From: Rubrivivax sp.
Lineage (GTDB): Bacteria; Pseudomonadota; Gammaproteobacteria; Burkholderiales; Burkholderiaceae_C
DNA length: 64,000 bases
Assembly: GCA_027487905.1 (NCBI GenBank)
Contig: JAIYCR010000098.1
Location: 1-64,000, forward strand
Direction of reading: 5' to 3'
The first letter of the stretch is position 1. Every line of letters begins with the position of its first letter. Below the pieces are notes generated by a model, which worked only from the letters and a program-made list of their open reading frames with translations, was not told the DNA's origin and did no database searches. A program made the translations under genes and the position numbers. Shown here one piece after another: positions 20,853-29,571 of this stretch.

Positions 20853-22364
20853 ATGAATGCCCCCGAAGCCCTTTCCCAGCTGACCGCCGCCGCTGCCCCT
20901 GAACGCCGGGCTCGCCAGGCCGAGGTGGTGGCCGCCCTGGGCGCATTGCTGCCCACCCACGCCCTGTTGTGGCAGCGCGAGGATGTGGTGCCCTACGAGT
21001 GCGACGGCCTGACCGCCTACCGCGAGCAGCCGCTGGTGGTGGTACTGCCCGAGACCGAGGCCCAGGTGGCCGCCGTGCTGCGCGAGTGCCACCGCCTTCG
21101 GGTGCCGGTGGTCGCCCGCGGGGCGGGCACGGGCCTGTCCGGCGGCGCGATGCCCCATGCGATGGGCGTCACGCTGAGCCTGGCCAAGTTCAACCGCATC
21201 GTCGAGGTCAACCCGACCGCTCGCACCGCCACCGTCCAGTGCGGCGTGCGCAACCTGGCCATCAGCGAGGCCGCCGCCCGCCACGGCCTCTACTACGCGC
21301 CCGACCCGTCCAGCCAGATCGCCTGCACCATCGGCGGCAACGTCGCGGAGAACTCCGGCGGCGTGCATTGCCTGAAGTACGGCCTCACGCTGCACAACGT
21401 GCTGCGGGTGCGCGGCTTCACTGTCGAAGGCGAGGCGGTCGAGTTCGGATCGCTCGCGCTGGATGCGCCGGGCCTGGACCTGCTCAGCGTGGTGGTGGGC
21501 AGCGAGGGCATGCTGGCCGTCACCACCGAAGTCACCGTCAAGCTCGTGCCCAAGCCGCAGGTGGCGCGCTGCATCATGGCGAGCTTCGACGACCTGCGCC
21601 GCGCCGGCGACGCGGTGGCCGCGGTCATCGCCGCGGGCATCATCCCGGCCGGTCTGGAGATGATGGACAAGCCCATGACGGCGGCCGTCGAGGACTTCGT
21701 CCACGCCGGCTACGACCTCACCGCCGAGGCCATCCTGCTGTGCGAGAGCGACGGCACGCCCGAGGAGGTCGAGGAGGAGATCGGCCGCATGAGCGAGGTG
21801 CTGCGCGCGAGCGGCGCGACCACCCTCACCGTGAGCGCCGACGAAGCCCAGCGCCTGCGCTTCTGGAGCGGCCGCAAGAATGCCTTCCCGGCCAGCGGTC
21901 GCATCAGCCCGGACTACATGTGCATGGACTCCACCATCCCGCGCAAGCGGCTGGCCGACATCCTGCTGGCCATCGCCGAGATGGAGAAGACCTACGGGCT
22001 GCGCTGCGCGAACGTCTTCCATGCGGGCGACGGCAACCTGCACCCGCTCATCCTCTACGACGCGAACGACCCGGACCAGCTGCGCCGCTGCGAGCTCTTC
22101 GGTGCCGACATCCTCGAGACCAGCGTGCGCATGGGCGGCTCGGTCACCGGCGAGCACGGCGTGGGCGTGGAAAAGCTCAATTCGATGTGCGTTCAGTTCA
22201 GCCCCGCCGAGCTCGAGCGGATGATGGCCGTCAAGCACGCCTTCGATCCGCACGCCCTGCTGAACCCGGGCAAGGTCATCCCCACGCTGAACCGTTGTGC
22301 CGAGTACGGAAAGATGCACGTCAAGCGCGGCCTGCTGCCCTTCTCCGACCTTCCCCGTTTCTGA
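20853..22364 (+). CDS. glcD: Glycolate oxidase FAD subunit GlcD
   Basis: At 503 aa this is full-length GlcD, the FAD-binding D-lactate/glycolate dehydrogenase subunit. The PCMH-type FAD domain has R-G-A-G-T-G-L-S-G-G-A, I-G-G-N-V-A-E-N-S-G-G and V-V-G-S-E-G-M-L. The C-terminal FAD-linked oxidase part has N-V-F-H-A-G-D-G-N-L-H-P and G-E-H-G-V-G. It oxidises glycolate to glyoxylate at the membrane together with GlcE and GlcF, genes that follow immediately. No regulator of glc type (GlcC) lies in the window. The 230 bp before it show no clear promoter. Confidence 0.95.
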   Translation: MNAPEALSQLTAAAAPERRARQAEVVAALGALLPTHALLWQREDVVPYECDGLTAYREQPLVVVLPETEAQVAAVLRECHRLRVPVVARGAGTGLSGGAMPHAMGVTLSLAKFNRIVEVNPTARTATVQCGVRNLAISEAAARHGLYYAPDPSSQIACTIGGNVAENSGGVHCLKYGLTLHNVLRVRGFTVEGEAVEFGSLALDAPGLDLLSVVVGSEGMLAVTTEVTVKLVPKPQVARCIMASFDDLRRAGDAVAAVIAAGIIPAGLEMMDKPMTAAVEDFVHAGYDLTAEAILLCESDGTPEEVEEEIGRMSEVLRASGATTLTVSADEAQRLRFWSGRKNAFPASGRISPDYMCMDSTIPRKRLADILLAIAEMEKTYGLRCANVFHAGDGNLHPLILYDANDPDQLRRCELFGADILETSVRMGGSVTGEHGVGVEKLNSMCVQFSPAELERMMAVKHAFDPHALLNPGKVIPTLNRCAEYGKMHVKRGLLPFSDLPRF

Positions 22365-22420
22365 CCCCCGGCCGCACAGGGCGTTTGCCTGCGCCGGGCG
22401 CTGCCCCGCCCCCTTTGCTC

Positions 22421-23524
22421 ATGAACCCGATCTCCAACGACCCCGCGCTGCAGCTTCTCGTGGATCGCGTGCGCGACGCTGCCGCAGCGGGTACGCCGCT
22501 GCGCATCGTGGGCGGTGGCACCAAGGACTTCTACGGCGAGGCGCCGGTGGGCGAGGCGCTGCACACCGACCTGCTCGAGGGCGTTTCCAGCTACGAGCCC
22601 ACCGAGCTCGTGGTCACCGTGCGCTCGGGCACGCTGCTGTCCGAGCTCGAGGCGATGCTGGCCGACAAGGGCCAGTGCCTGCCCTTCGAGCCGCCGCACC
22701 TCGGTGCGGGCGGCACGGTGGGCGGCATGGTGGCCGCGGGGCTGGCCGGCCCGGCGCGTGCGGCGGTGGGCAGCGTGCGCGACTACCTGCTGGGGGCCAC
22801 CTTGCTGGACGGCCGCGGCCAGGTGCTCAGCTTCGGCGGCCAGGTGATGAAGAACGTCGCCGGCTATGACGTGGCCCGGCTGCTGGCCGGCTCGATGGGC
22901 AGCCTCGGGCTGATCCTGGAGGTGTCGCTGAAGGTGCTGCCGGTGGCGCCGGCCACGCTCACGCTGCGCTTCGACCTGGACGAGCCGCTGGCGCTGAACC
23001 GGCTGAACGCCTGGGCGGGCCAGCCCTTGCCGGTCAACGCCAGCGCCTGGTGGGACGGCACGCTGGTGGTGCGGCTGCGTGGCGCCCAGGCGGCGGTGGC
23101 CAGCGCGGCGCGGCAGTTGGGCGGCGAGGCGCTCGACGCCGCGCTGGCCGAGGCCTTCTGGACCGACATCCGCCACCAGCGCGACGAATTCTTCCGCCGC
23201 GCCGCGGCCGCGGCGGCGTCCGGTGCAGCGGCGCTGTGGCGGCTTTCGCTGCCGTCCACCGCGCCGAGCCTGGCGCTGCCCGGCGAGCAGCTCATCGAGT
23301 GGGGCGGTGCGCAGCGCTGGGCGCTCACGCCGGCCCCGGCGAGCGAGGTGCGCGCCGCCGCCAGTCAGGCCGCGGGTCACGCCACGCTCTACCGCAGCGC
23401 CGACAAGTCCGCCGGCGTGTTCTCCCCGCTGCCCTCACCGCTCGACCGCATCCACCGCGAGTTGAAGAAGTCCTTCGACCCGGCGGGCATCTTCAACCCC
23501 GGGCGGCTCTACCCCGGGCTTTGA
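22421..23524 (+). CDS. glcE: Glycolate oxidase subunit GlcE
   Basis: A 367-residue second FAD-binding subunit of glycolate oxidase. It keeps L-R-I-V-G-G-G-T-K at the start of the FAD domain, the segment L-G-A-G-G-T-V-G-G-M, and the C-terminal I-F-N-P-G-R-L. The gene follows glcD after 56 bp and precedes glcF by 36 bp, so all three are one operon. The ATG chosen gives the usual length for GlcE (about 350-370 aa). Confidence 0.94.
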   Translation: MNPISNDPALQLLVDRVRDAAAAGTPLRIVGGGTKDFYGEAPVGEALHTDLLEGVSSYEPTELVVTVRSGTLLSELEAMLADKGQCLPFEPPHLGAGGTVGGMVAAGLAGPARAAVGSVRDYLLGATLLDGRGQVLSFGGQVMKNVAGYDVARLLAGSMGSLGLILEVSLKVLPVAPATLTLRFDLDEPLALNRLNAWAGQPLPVNASAWWDGTLVVRLRGAQAAVASAARQLGGEALDAALAEAFWTDIRHQRDEFFRRAAAAAASGAAALWRLSLPSTAPSLALPGEQLIEWGGAQRWALTPAPASEVRAAASQAAGHATLYRSADKSAGVFSPLPSPLDRIHRELKKSFDPAGIFNPGRLYPGL

Positions 23525-23560
23525 GGCCACCCCCGCCAGAGATCCCATCCCGAAAGCCCC

Positions 23561-24826
23561 ATGCAGACCCACCTCGCCCCCGAGTTCAAGGGCACCGCCG
23601 ACGGCCAGGCCGCCGAGGCCATCCTGCGCAAGTGCGTGCACTGCGGTTTCTGTACCGCCACCTGCCCGACCTACCAGATCCTGGGCGACGAGCTGGACGG
23701 TCCCCGCGGCCGCATCTACCTGATGAAGCAGGTGCTCGAGGGCGCCGAGGTGACGCGCAAGACGCAGCTGCACCTGGACCGCTGCCTGACCTGCCGCAAC
23801 TGCGAGACGACCTGTCCGTCCGGCGTCGAATACGGCCACCTGGTGGACATCGGCCGACGCCTGGTCGAGCAGCGGGTGGAGCGACCGGCGGGTGAGCGGG
23901 CGCTTCGCTGGCTGCTCAAGGAAGGCCTGACCTCGCCCCTGTTCGGCCCGGCCATGGCCGTCGGACAGCGGGTGCGCGGCCTGCTGCCGGCCAGCCTGAA
24001 GGCCAAGGTGCCCCGGCCCTCTGGCGCCAACGCCCACCGCTGGCCCACGCGCAGCCACCCGCGCCGGGTGCTGATGCTCATGGGCTGCGTGCAGCCGGCG
24101 ATGATGCCCAACATCAACAGCGCCACGGCCCGGGTGCTCGATGCAGCCGGCATCCAGACGCTGGTGTCCGACGGTGCGGGCTGCTGCGGCGCCATCCGCA
24201 CCCACCTGAACGACCACGAGGGGGGGCTTGCGGACATGCGCCGCAACATCGACGCCTGGTGGCCTCTGGTGGAGGGGCTCACCTCCCAGGGCCGCGTCGA
24301 GGCGATCGTGACCAATGCGTCGGGATGCGGCGTGGCGGTGAAGGACTACGGCCACGCACTGGCCGGCGACCCGGACTACGCCGACAAGGCGCGCCGGGTG
24401 GCTTCGCTCGCGCGCGACCTGTCCGAACTGCTGCCCGACATCGCGCCGGCGCTGAAGAGCCGGCTGGGTCGGCGCGGCCTGGGCCCTCAGGTGCCGCGTC
24501 GCCTGGCCTACCACCCGCCGTGCACGCTTCAGCACGGGCAGCAACTGCGCGGCGGGGTGGAGACCCACCTGGCGGCCCTCGGGTTCGAGATCGAACGCGC
24601 CCCCAGTGACGCGCACCTGTGCTGTGGCTCGGCCGGCACCTATTCGGTGCTGCAACCCGAGCTCGCCTACGAGCTGCGGGATCGCAAGCTGCGCTCGCTC
24701 GAGCCGGTGAACGCCCAGGCCATCGTCTCGGCCAACATCGGCTGCATCCAGCACCTGCAGTCGGGCACGCCCGTGCCGGTGCGGCACTGGGTGGAGGTGC
24801 TCGACGAGGCGCTGGGCTCGGTCTGA
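23561..24826 (+). CDS. glcF: Glycolate oxidase iron-sulfur subunit GlcF
   Basis: A 421-residue iron-sulfur subunit. Two 4Fe-4S ferredoxin motifs are seen: C-V-H-C-G-F-C-T-A-T-C-P near residue 27 and C-L-T-C-R-N-C-E-T-T-C-P near 77. Two CCG (cysteine-rich) domains follow, with G-A-G-C-C-G and H-L-C-C-G-S-A-G-T. It passes electrons from the flavin subunits toward quinone at the cytoplasmic membrane. The end of the gene is 2 bp from the end of the convergent TerB-like gene. Confidence 0.95.
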   Translation: MQTHLAPEFKGTADGQAAEAILRKCVHCGFCTATCPTYQILGDELDGPRGRIYLMKQVLEGAEVTRKTQLHLDRCLTCRNCETTCPSGVEYGHLVDIGRRLVEQRVERPAGERALRWLLKEGLTSPLFGPAMAVGQRVRGLLPASLKAKVPRPSGANAHRWPTRSHPRRVLMLMGCVQPAMMPNINSATARVLDAAGIQTLVSDGAGCCGAIRTHLNDHEGGLADMRRNIDAWWPLVEGLTSQGRVEAIVTNASGCGVAVKDYGHALAGDPDYADKARRVASLARDLSELLPDIAPALKSRLGRRGLGPQVPRRLAYHPPCTLQHGQQLRGGVETHLAALGFEIERAPSDAHLCCGSAGTYSVLQPELAYELRDRKLRSLEPVNAQAIVSANIGCIQHLQSGTPVPVRHWVEVLDEALGSV

Positions 24827-24828
24827 GC

Positions 24829-25350
24829 TCAGCCGGCCAGCGCCACCGTTGCCGCCCCCGCTCCCGCCGAGCGGAGCGGCTGGCGCGCACCACGGGCCAG
24901 CCGGACGGCGTCCAGCCGCACACCCCAGCGGTCCAGCGCCTGCCAGAACAGGCGCGACTCCCCCGGGTGCAGCTGACCATCGCTTCGGATGACCTCGAAG
25001 GCCAGCGTCAGCACCTCCTGGCGCACCTGCAGGTCCGGCACCGCGTCGAGCCAGGCGTGGGCCTCCTCGCCGTCGAGCTTGAACATCGAGTCGCCGGTGC
25101 GGGCCTGCCGTTCGAGCAGCCCGGCGCAGACTTCCCGCATCACCTGGTAGAAGCGCTCGCGCGGCAGGCCCAAGCGTTCGTAGGCGTGTGCATCGTCCAG
25201 GGCCTGCACCTCGCAGGCACCCAGGCGCCCATCGGCGACGATGGCCAGCACCAGCACGCGGGCGGCGGCTTCCGGCGAACCGGAGGCGATGGCGGCCACC
25301 GGCAGGCGGGAGCTGGAGCTGGAGCTGTGGAGCGGAGCGGCGGTGTTCAT
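24829..25350 (-). CDS. TerB-like protein
   Basis: A 173-residue cytoplasmic protein. After a Ser-rich N-terminal stretch (six consecutive Ser), a helical TerB/DjlA-type domain begins: V-L-V-L-A-I-V-A-D-G-R-L ... and, later, A-F-E-V-I-R-S-D-G-Q-L-H-P-G-E. The two acidic A-D-G and S-D-G loops match the metal-binding sites of TerB-like domains. TerB proteins are linked to tellurite resistance and membrane stress, but standalone homologues are of unknown function. The end is 2 bp from glcF. A possible promoter lies at 25401-25430. Confidence 0.65.
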   Translation of the reverse strand: MNTAAPLHSSSSSSRLPVAAIASGSPEAAARVLVLAIVADGRLGACEVQALDDAHAYERLGLPRERFYQVMREVCAGLLERQARTGDSMFKLDGEEAHAWLDAVPDLQVRQEVLTLAFEVIRSDGQLHPGESRLFWQALDRWGVRLDAVRLARGARQPLRSAGAGAATVALAG

Positions 25351-25400
25351 GGCGATGGGGGTTGACCTTCGGCGGGCAGCGGCGCTGCCCGACGGGCCTG

Positions 25401-25430
25401 CACTACATCGCGCTGGCCGGCCGGCATTCA
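25401..25430 (-). promoter_or_regulatory. Candidate promoter of the TerB-like gene
   Basis: On the minus strand TTGAAT (25430-25425) and TGTAGT (25406-25401) are separated by 18 bases, each matching the sigma-70 consensus at four of six positions. They lie about 50 bases upstream of the ATG at 25350. The nearby TTCGAA palindrome (25431-25436) is in a less GC-rich patch. This is weak evidence. Confidence 0.3.
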
Positions 25431-25494
25431 ATTCGAATCTTCGGGCCCCGGACTTCGGTTTTCCGGAATCGGCCTGGCCCCACCCTGGCCGGGA

Positions 25495-26526
25495 TCAGGG
25501 CCTTTCGTCGGCAGCCGACGGGGGAGCGGTCACGGGTTTCGCGGCCGGCTGGCGGACGGCCAGCGCCACGCCCAGCACCAGAAGGCCGATGCCGGTGGCC
25601 GTCAGCACCGGCGGCCACTGGCCGCGCAGCACGAAGGCATAGGCCAGCGCGGCGAGCGTCTCGAACACGATGAGCTGTCCCACCAGCCGGGTGGGCAGGC
25701 GCTGGCTGGCCTCGTTCCAGCACAGCGTGCCCAACCAGGACGCGAACAGCGCGATGGCCAGCATCAGGCCCAGGAAGGCCAGCGGCTCGGGCCCCAGCGG
25801 CATGGGGAAGTCCGATCCGGTGAGGGCCAGGTAGGCCCAGGTGAGCGCATAGCCGAGCGCCGCCAGCGGCAGCGTGGCCAGGCCCTGGGCGGTGGCCCAG
25901 ACGCGGGGGCTGCGGTCCGGGTGGGCGCGCAGCCAGTCGGCGTTGGCCAGCGGATACCAGGTCCAGCAGACCACCGCGCCTGCAGCCAGCAAGGCGCCCA
26001 GCCCGTAGGCAAGCAGGTCGCCGTCCGGCTGCGCGCGCAGGCGGGTCAGCTCGTCCTGGTTCACCAGGGCCAGGCCCGCTGCGGTCAGCAGCAGCGCGGG
26101 CAGCAGCGCGCGCCAGGGCAGTCGTCCGTCACGGGTCGCATCGCGCCGGTTGGAGATCAGCGCGATCACCACCGGCAGCGTGCCGATGATCATCGTGGGC
26201 AGCGGCCCGCCGGCCTGCTGAATGGCGCTGGCGAGGAAGAGGTAGTAGACGACATTGCCCACCAGGCCGAGCCGGGCCGCGGCCCACCAATCGGATGCGC
26301 TGAGCTCGCGCAGCCGCTGCCAGTCAAGCGCGGCCAGGCCGATGGCCATCAGGCCGAACGCGAGGTACCGGCCGAAGGCCAGCAGCGCGGCGGGATAGTC
26401 GGGCAGCATCTGCGGCCCCGCGAACACCAGACCCCACATGAGCCCGGCGGCCAGGGCGAAGAGCACCCCGCTCCACAGCGTGGAAGGCGAAAGCGCGGCG
26501 GGCACTGGCGGGGCGGAAGCGGACAT
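25495..26526 (-). CDS. DMT family transporter (EamA)
   Basis: A 343-residue inner-membrane protein with ten predicted hydrophobic segments, arranged as two EamA repeats of five helices. The first helix has G-L-M-W-G-L-V-F-A-G; the repeated motif appears again with L-A-Y-A-F-V-L-R-G near the C-terminus. Drug/metabolite transporters export metabolites or amino acids; no substrate can be assigned here. The ATG at 26526 is followed by a plausible short cytosolic leader before TM1. Direction matches the TTC38-like and amidase genes upstream, but a 160-bp gap separates them. Confidence 0.85.
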   Translation of the reverse strand: MSASAPPVPAALSPSTLWSGVLFALAAGLMWGLVFAGPQMLPDYPAALLAFGRYLAFGLMAIGLAALDWQRLRELSASDWWAAARLGLVGNVVYYLFLASAIQQAGGPLPTMIIGTLPVVIALISNRRDATRDGRLPWRALLPALLLTAAGLALVNQDELTRLRAQPDGDLLAYGLGALLAAGAVVCWTWYPLANADWLRAHPDRSPRVWATAQGLATLPLAALGYALTWAYLALTGSDFPMPLGPEPLAFLGLMLAIALFASWLGTLCWNEASQRLPTRLVGQLIVFETLAALAYAFVLRGQWPPVLTATGIGLLVLGVALAVRQPAAKPVTAPPSAADERP

Positions 26527-26607
26527 GCGCGGCAGTGGCGTGGACGGGCCGCGATTGTGGGGCGCGGGGGTGGGGTGGGCGCAGGGGTGTGGGCAAGGAC
26601 GCCAGCG

Positions 26608-26643
26608 GAGAACGTCTGCGAGGACGTCTGCGAGGACGTCGGC
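26608..26643. repeat. 12-bp tandem repeat, three copies
   Basis: Three consecutive 12-base units (GAGAACGTCTGC, GAGGACGTCTGC, GAGGACGTCGGC) followed by a degenerate fourth. They lie in the 160-bp gap between the DMT transporter gene and the TTC38-like gene. The unit length is a multiple of three in an area without a believable gene. Confidence 0.8.
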
Positions 26644-26686
26644 GAAGCGTCCGCAAGAAGGCCCGTGCAGGCGTGCCCTGCCAGCG

Positions 26687-28036
26687 CTAGCCCAGCCAGG
26701 CCGCCCAGTGCCGCGTGAGCGGGGTGGCCGGCTTGGCCCACTGCCGCTCGCGCAGCAGGGCCCGGCCCAGGCGGCGCTCGGCGTCGCCGCCGGCGGTGGC
26801 GCAGGCGGCCAGCAGGGTCTGGTCGATGAGGTCGCGCTGCGCATGGCTGCCACCCAGTGCCTGGGCGCGGCTGCGCACCGGGTAGAGCAGCGTGCAGGCG
26901 GCGGCCGCGTCGCCGCGTCCCAGGGCCAGCAGGCCGCGCATCAAGGGCAGACCGAGGTCGCGGGCAATGCGGTGGTTGCAGCGGCGCGCTTGGCCCGCAT
27001 CCAGCGCGCGCGCGGCGCAACGGGCCGTCCAGGCCTCGGCCCGGCTGGTCTGTCCGCTGCACAGCATGGGCAGCAGGGCGTGCAGGTCGTTGAAGGCATA
27101 GCCGCCTGCCGCCTCGTCGGGCAGCGCCCAGCCGGCGAGCAGCGCCGCCGCCCGTTCGGTCACGTCCTGGCCCAGCAGATGCAGCCGCCACAGCAGCGCG
27201 GCGGCATCCACCCGGTGCAGCGTGGCCTGCATCGTCGCGGCACCCAGGTGCCCGTCGACCAGGCGCAGCACGCCGCTGCAGTCCAGGCCCTCGAGCCGGA
27301 ACAGCGCGCTGTGCCACCACAGGTGGACGGCAAAGCCGTTGCCCTCGGCCCAGGCCGGCTGGTGCTGGCGCAGCCAGGCCGAGCCCTCGTCGAAGCGGCC
27401 CTGCATCTCCATCACATGGGTCACCGCGTGCACCGCCCAGGGCTGGCGAGGGTCCCGGGCCAGCGCACGGCGGGCGACGTCCTCGGCAGCGCCGTACTCA
27501 TGGTTCTCCTCGAGCCCGAAGGCGTAGAGGGCGGCCACGCCGGGTTGCAGCGGATCGTCCTCGTCCCAGGCCGCCAGGCAGCGCGCCGGCCGGCCCCGCA
27601 GGCCCGCGCGGTCGCCGCGGTAGAAGTCCCACAGGTGGGCCCACTGCAGCGCCAGCGCGTCCAGGGGCTCGTCCAGCAGCAAGGCGTCCCAGGCCTCGCA
27701 GGCGGCGCTCCAGCGGCCCTCGGCCACCGCGCGCAGGGCCTGCAGGTGAACCGCCTCGCGCGGGCTCAGCGGCCGGTGCGCGCGCTCGCTGCGCGGCCCT
27801 TGCAGGCCCTCGAGCAGCGCCGTGGCCTCGGCGACCAAGGCCGGGTCGGTCAGGCTCAGCAGGAAGCCCGCGCGCATCAATCTCGGCATCGCCCACAGCG
27901 GGTCCGCCGCCTCGGCTGCATCCAGGTCGGCCAGGGGCGTGTCGTAGAAGCTCATCATCCGCCACAGCGCCCGCTCGGCGTGTTCGAGCGCCTGCGCCGA
28001 CGCGGCGGAGGTGGCCAGGCCGCGCCGGTCGTTCAT
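26687..28036 (-). CDS. TTC38-like tetratricopeptide protein
   Basis: A 449-residue all-helical protein with tetratricopeptide-like repeats, matching the TTC38 (tetratricopeptide repeat protein 38) family. Typical features are A-L-x-x-x-P-x-x-x-W-A-V-H-A-V-T-H-V-M-E-M-Q-G-R near residue 210, L-W-W-H-x-A-L near 260, and an H-A-L-L-P-M-L block. No signal or membrane segment is seen; it is probably cytoplasmic. It begins 13 bp after the amidase gene, so it is likely part of the solute-binding protein-amidase operon. Its role there is unknown. Confidence 0.75.
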   Translation of the reverse strand: MNDRRGLATSAASAQALEHAERALWRMMSFYDTPLADLDAAEAADPLWAMPRLMRAGFLLSLTDPALVAEATALLEGLQGPRSERAHRPLSPREAVHLQALRAVAEGRWSAACEAWDALLLDEPLDALALQWAHLWDFYRGDRAGLRGRPARCLAAWDEDDPLQPGVAALYAFGLEENHEYGAAEDVARRALARDPRQPWAVHAVTHVMEMQGRFDEGSAWLRQHQPAWAEGNGFAVHLWWHSALFRLEGLDCSGVLRLVDGHLGAATMQATLHRVDAAALLWRLHLLGQDVTERAAALLAGWALPDEAAGGYAFNDLHALLPMLCSGQTSRAEAWTARCAARALDAGQARRCNHRIARDLGLPLMRGLLALGRGDAAAACTLLYPVRSRAQALGGSHAQRDLIDQTLLAACATAGGDAERRLGRALLRERQWAKPATPLTRHWAAWLG

Positions 28037-28049
28037 GTGGCCAGGCCCG

Positions 28050-29528
28050 TCAGCGTGAAGGGGCCGCCGCTGCGCGCCCGGCGGCCGCCGGTGGCTGCGG
28101 CCACGCACGGGGGGCGGGTGCGAGCAGCTCCCACATCCGGGCCAGCCGGAGCACGCCCAGGTCGTCGTGGCGCCGGCCGACGATCTGCAAGCCGATGGGC
28201 AAGCCGTCTTCGGTATGCCCCGCGTTCAGGCTGATCGCGGGCTGCTCGCTCATGTTGAAGGCCAGCGTGAAGGCGATGTGCTCGAAGGGCTGGGCGGGGT
28301 CGTCGGTGGGACAGGGCAGCTCGGCGGCAAAGGCCGGGATGGCCGCCGTCGGGCTGATCAGCGCGTCGAAGGGCCGCGTGGCCGCCACCGCCGCCTCGCG
28401 CATCGCGCCCATCTGGCTGTAGCCGCGGAACACCGCTTCGCCCGACAGCCGTGCGCCGCCTCGAGCCCATTCGGCGATGAAGGGGAGCACCCGCGCCTGG
28501 CGCTGCATCGGCCAGGCGGAAAGGTCCAGCCATGCCCGCATGCGCCAGAAGGCGTCCATGCCGTCGATCATCGAGCGGGTCATGAAGGGCGGGATTGGCA
28601 CCACCTCGGCGCCGGCTCGCTCGAAGCGGCGCGCGGCCTCCTCGATGGCCTGCCGCACCGACGCCTGCACCGGCAGGCCCCAGCCGGCGTCGAGCATCAG
28701 GCCCAGCCGGCGGCCGCGCAGGTCAGCCTCGGCCGGCAGGTCGCACCAGTCCAGCGGCTGCCAGGGCAGGCTCATGGTGTCGCGGTCGTCCGGGGCGCTG
28801 AGCACCTGCAGGGCCAGCGCTGCGTCGGCCACGCAGCGGGTGAGGGGGCCGGCCACGCGGCCGGCATAGGGCGGGTGGATGGGCACCCGGCCCAGGCTGG
28901 GCTTGAAGCCCACCACGCCGCACCAGCCTGCGGGCAGCCGGATGGAGCCGCCGATGTCGGTGCCCAGATGCAAGGGGCCATAACCCGCCGCGGCTGCCGC
29001 GGCCGCACCGCTGCTGCTGCCACCCGGCCCGAGCGACAGGCGCCAGGGGTTGCGGGTGAGGGCGTGAAAGCTCGACAGGCCCGAACTGAGCATGCCCAGG
29101 TCGGGCATGGTGGTCTTGGCCAGCAGCACCGCGCCGGCCTCGCGCAGGCGCGCCATCGGGGGGGCGTCGGCCGTGGCCGCAACGAGCTCGGTGGCCGCGC
29201 AGCCCAGCGGCAGCGGCGTGCCCCGGCTGGCGATGTTCTCCTTGACCGTCACCGGCACGCCGTCCAGCGCCCCGGCCGGTTCGCCGCGTTGCCACCGCTG
29301 CGCGCTGGCCTGGGCGCCCTGGCGGGCGGCGTCCGCGTCGGCTGCCCAGGTGGCGTGCAGGTGCGGCTCCCAGCTCGCCATGCGTTCCAGCACCGACTCG
29401 AGCACCGTCACCGGCGACACCGCCTGCCGGGCATAGGCGTCGACCAGGGCCGCGGCGGACCACTCGCACCAGGGCAAATGCGCCGAGCGCTGCTCGGCGG
29501 GCACCTGCGACAGCAGCGTGTGCTTCAT
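28050..29528 (-). CDS. Amidase signature family enzyme
   Basis: A 492-residue amidase. The Ser-cis-Ser-Lys triad is complete: Lys in V-T-V-K-E-N-I (near residue 95), the cis-Ser in G-G-S-S-S-G, and the nucleophile Ser in T-D-I-G-G-S-I-R. It hydrolyses an amide bond, but the substrate cannot be told from the sequence. It is 43 bp downstream of the solute-binding protein gene and 13 bp upstream of the TTC38-like gene, so the transporter probably imports its substrate. No signal peptide, so cytoplasmic. Confidence 0.92.
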   Translation of the reverse strand: MKHTLLSQVPAEQRSAHLPWCEWSAAALVDAYARQAVSPVTVLESVLERMASWEPHLHATWAADADAARQGAQASAQRWQRGEPAGALDGVPVTVKENIASRGTPLPLGCAATELVAATADAPPMARLREAGAVLLAKTTMPDLGMLSSGLSSFHALTRNPWRLSLGPGGSSSGAAAAAAAGYGPLHLGTDIGGSIRLPAGWCGVVGFKPSLGRVPIHPPYAGRVAGPLTRCVADAALALQVLSAPDDRDTMSLPWQPLDWCDLPAEADLRGRRLGLMLDAGWGLPVQASVRQAIEEAARRFERAGAEVVPIPPFMTRSMIDGMDAFWRMRAWLDLSAWPMQRQARVLPFIAEWARGGARLSGEAVFRGYSQMGAMREAAVAATRPFDALISPTAAIPAFAAELPCPTDDPAQPFEHIAFTLAFNMSEQPAISLNAGHTEDGLPIGLQIVGRRHDDLGVLRLARMWELLAPAPRAWPQPPAAAGRAAAAPSR

Positions 29529-29571
29529 CGCCTGCCTTCGCTGCGCATGACGGCCGATCGCGCCTGCAGAC

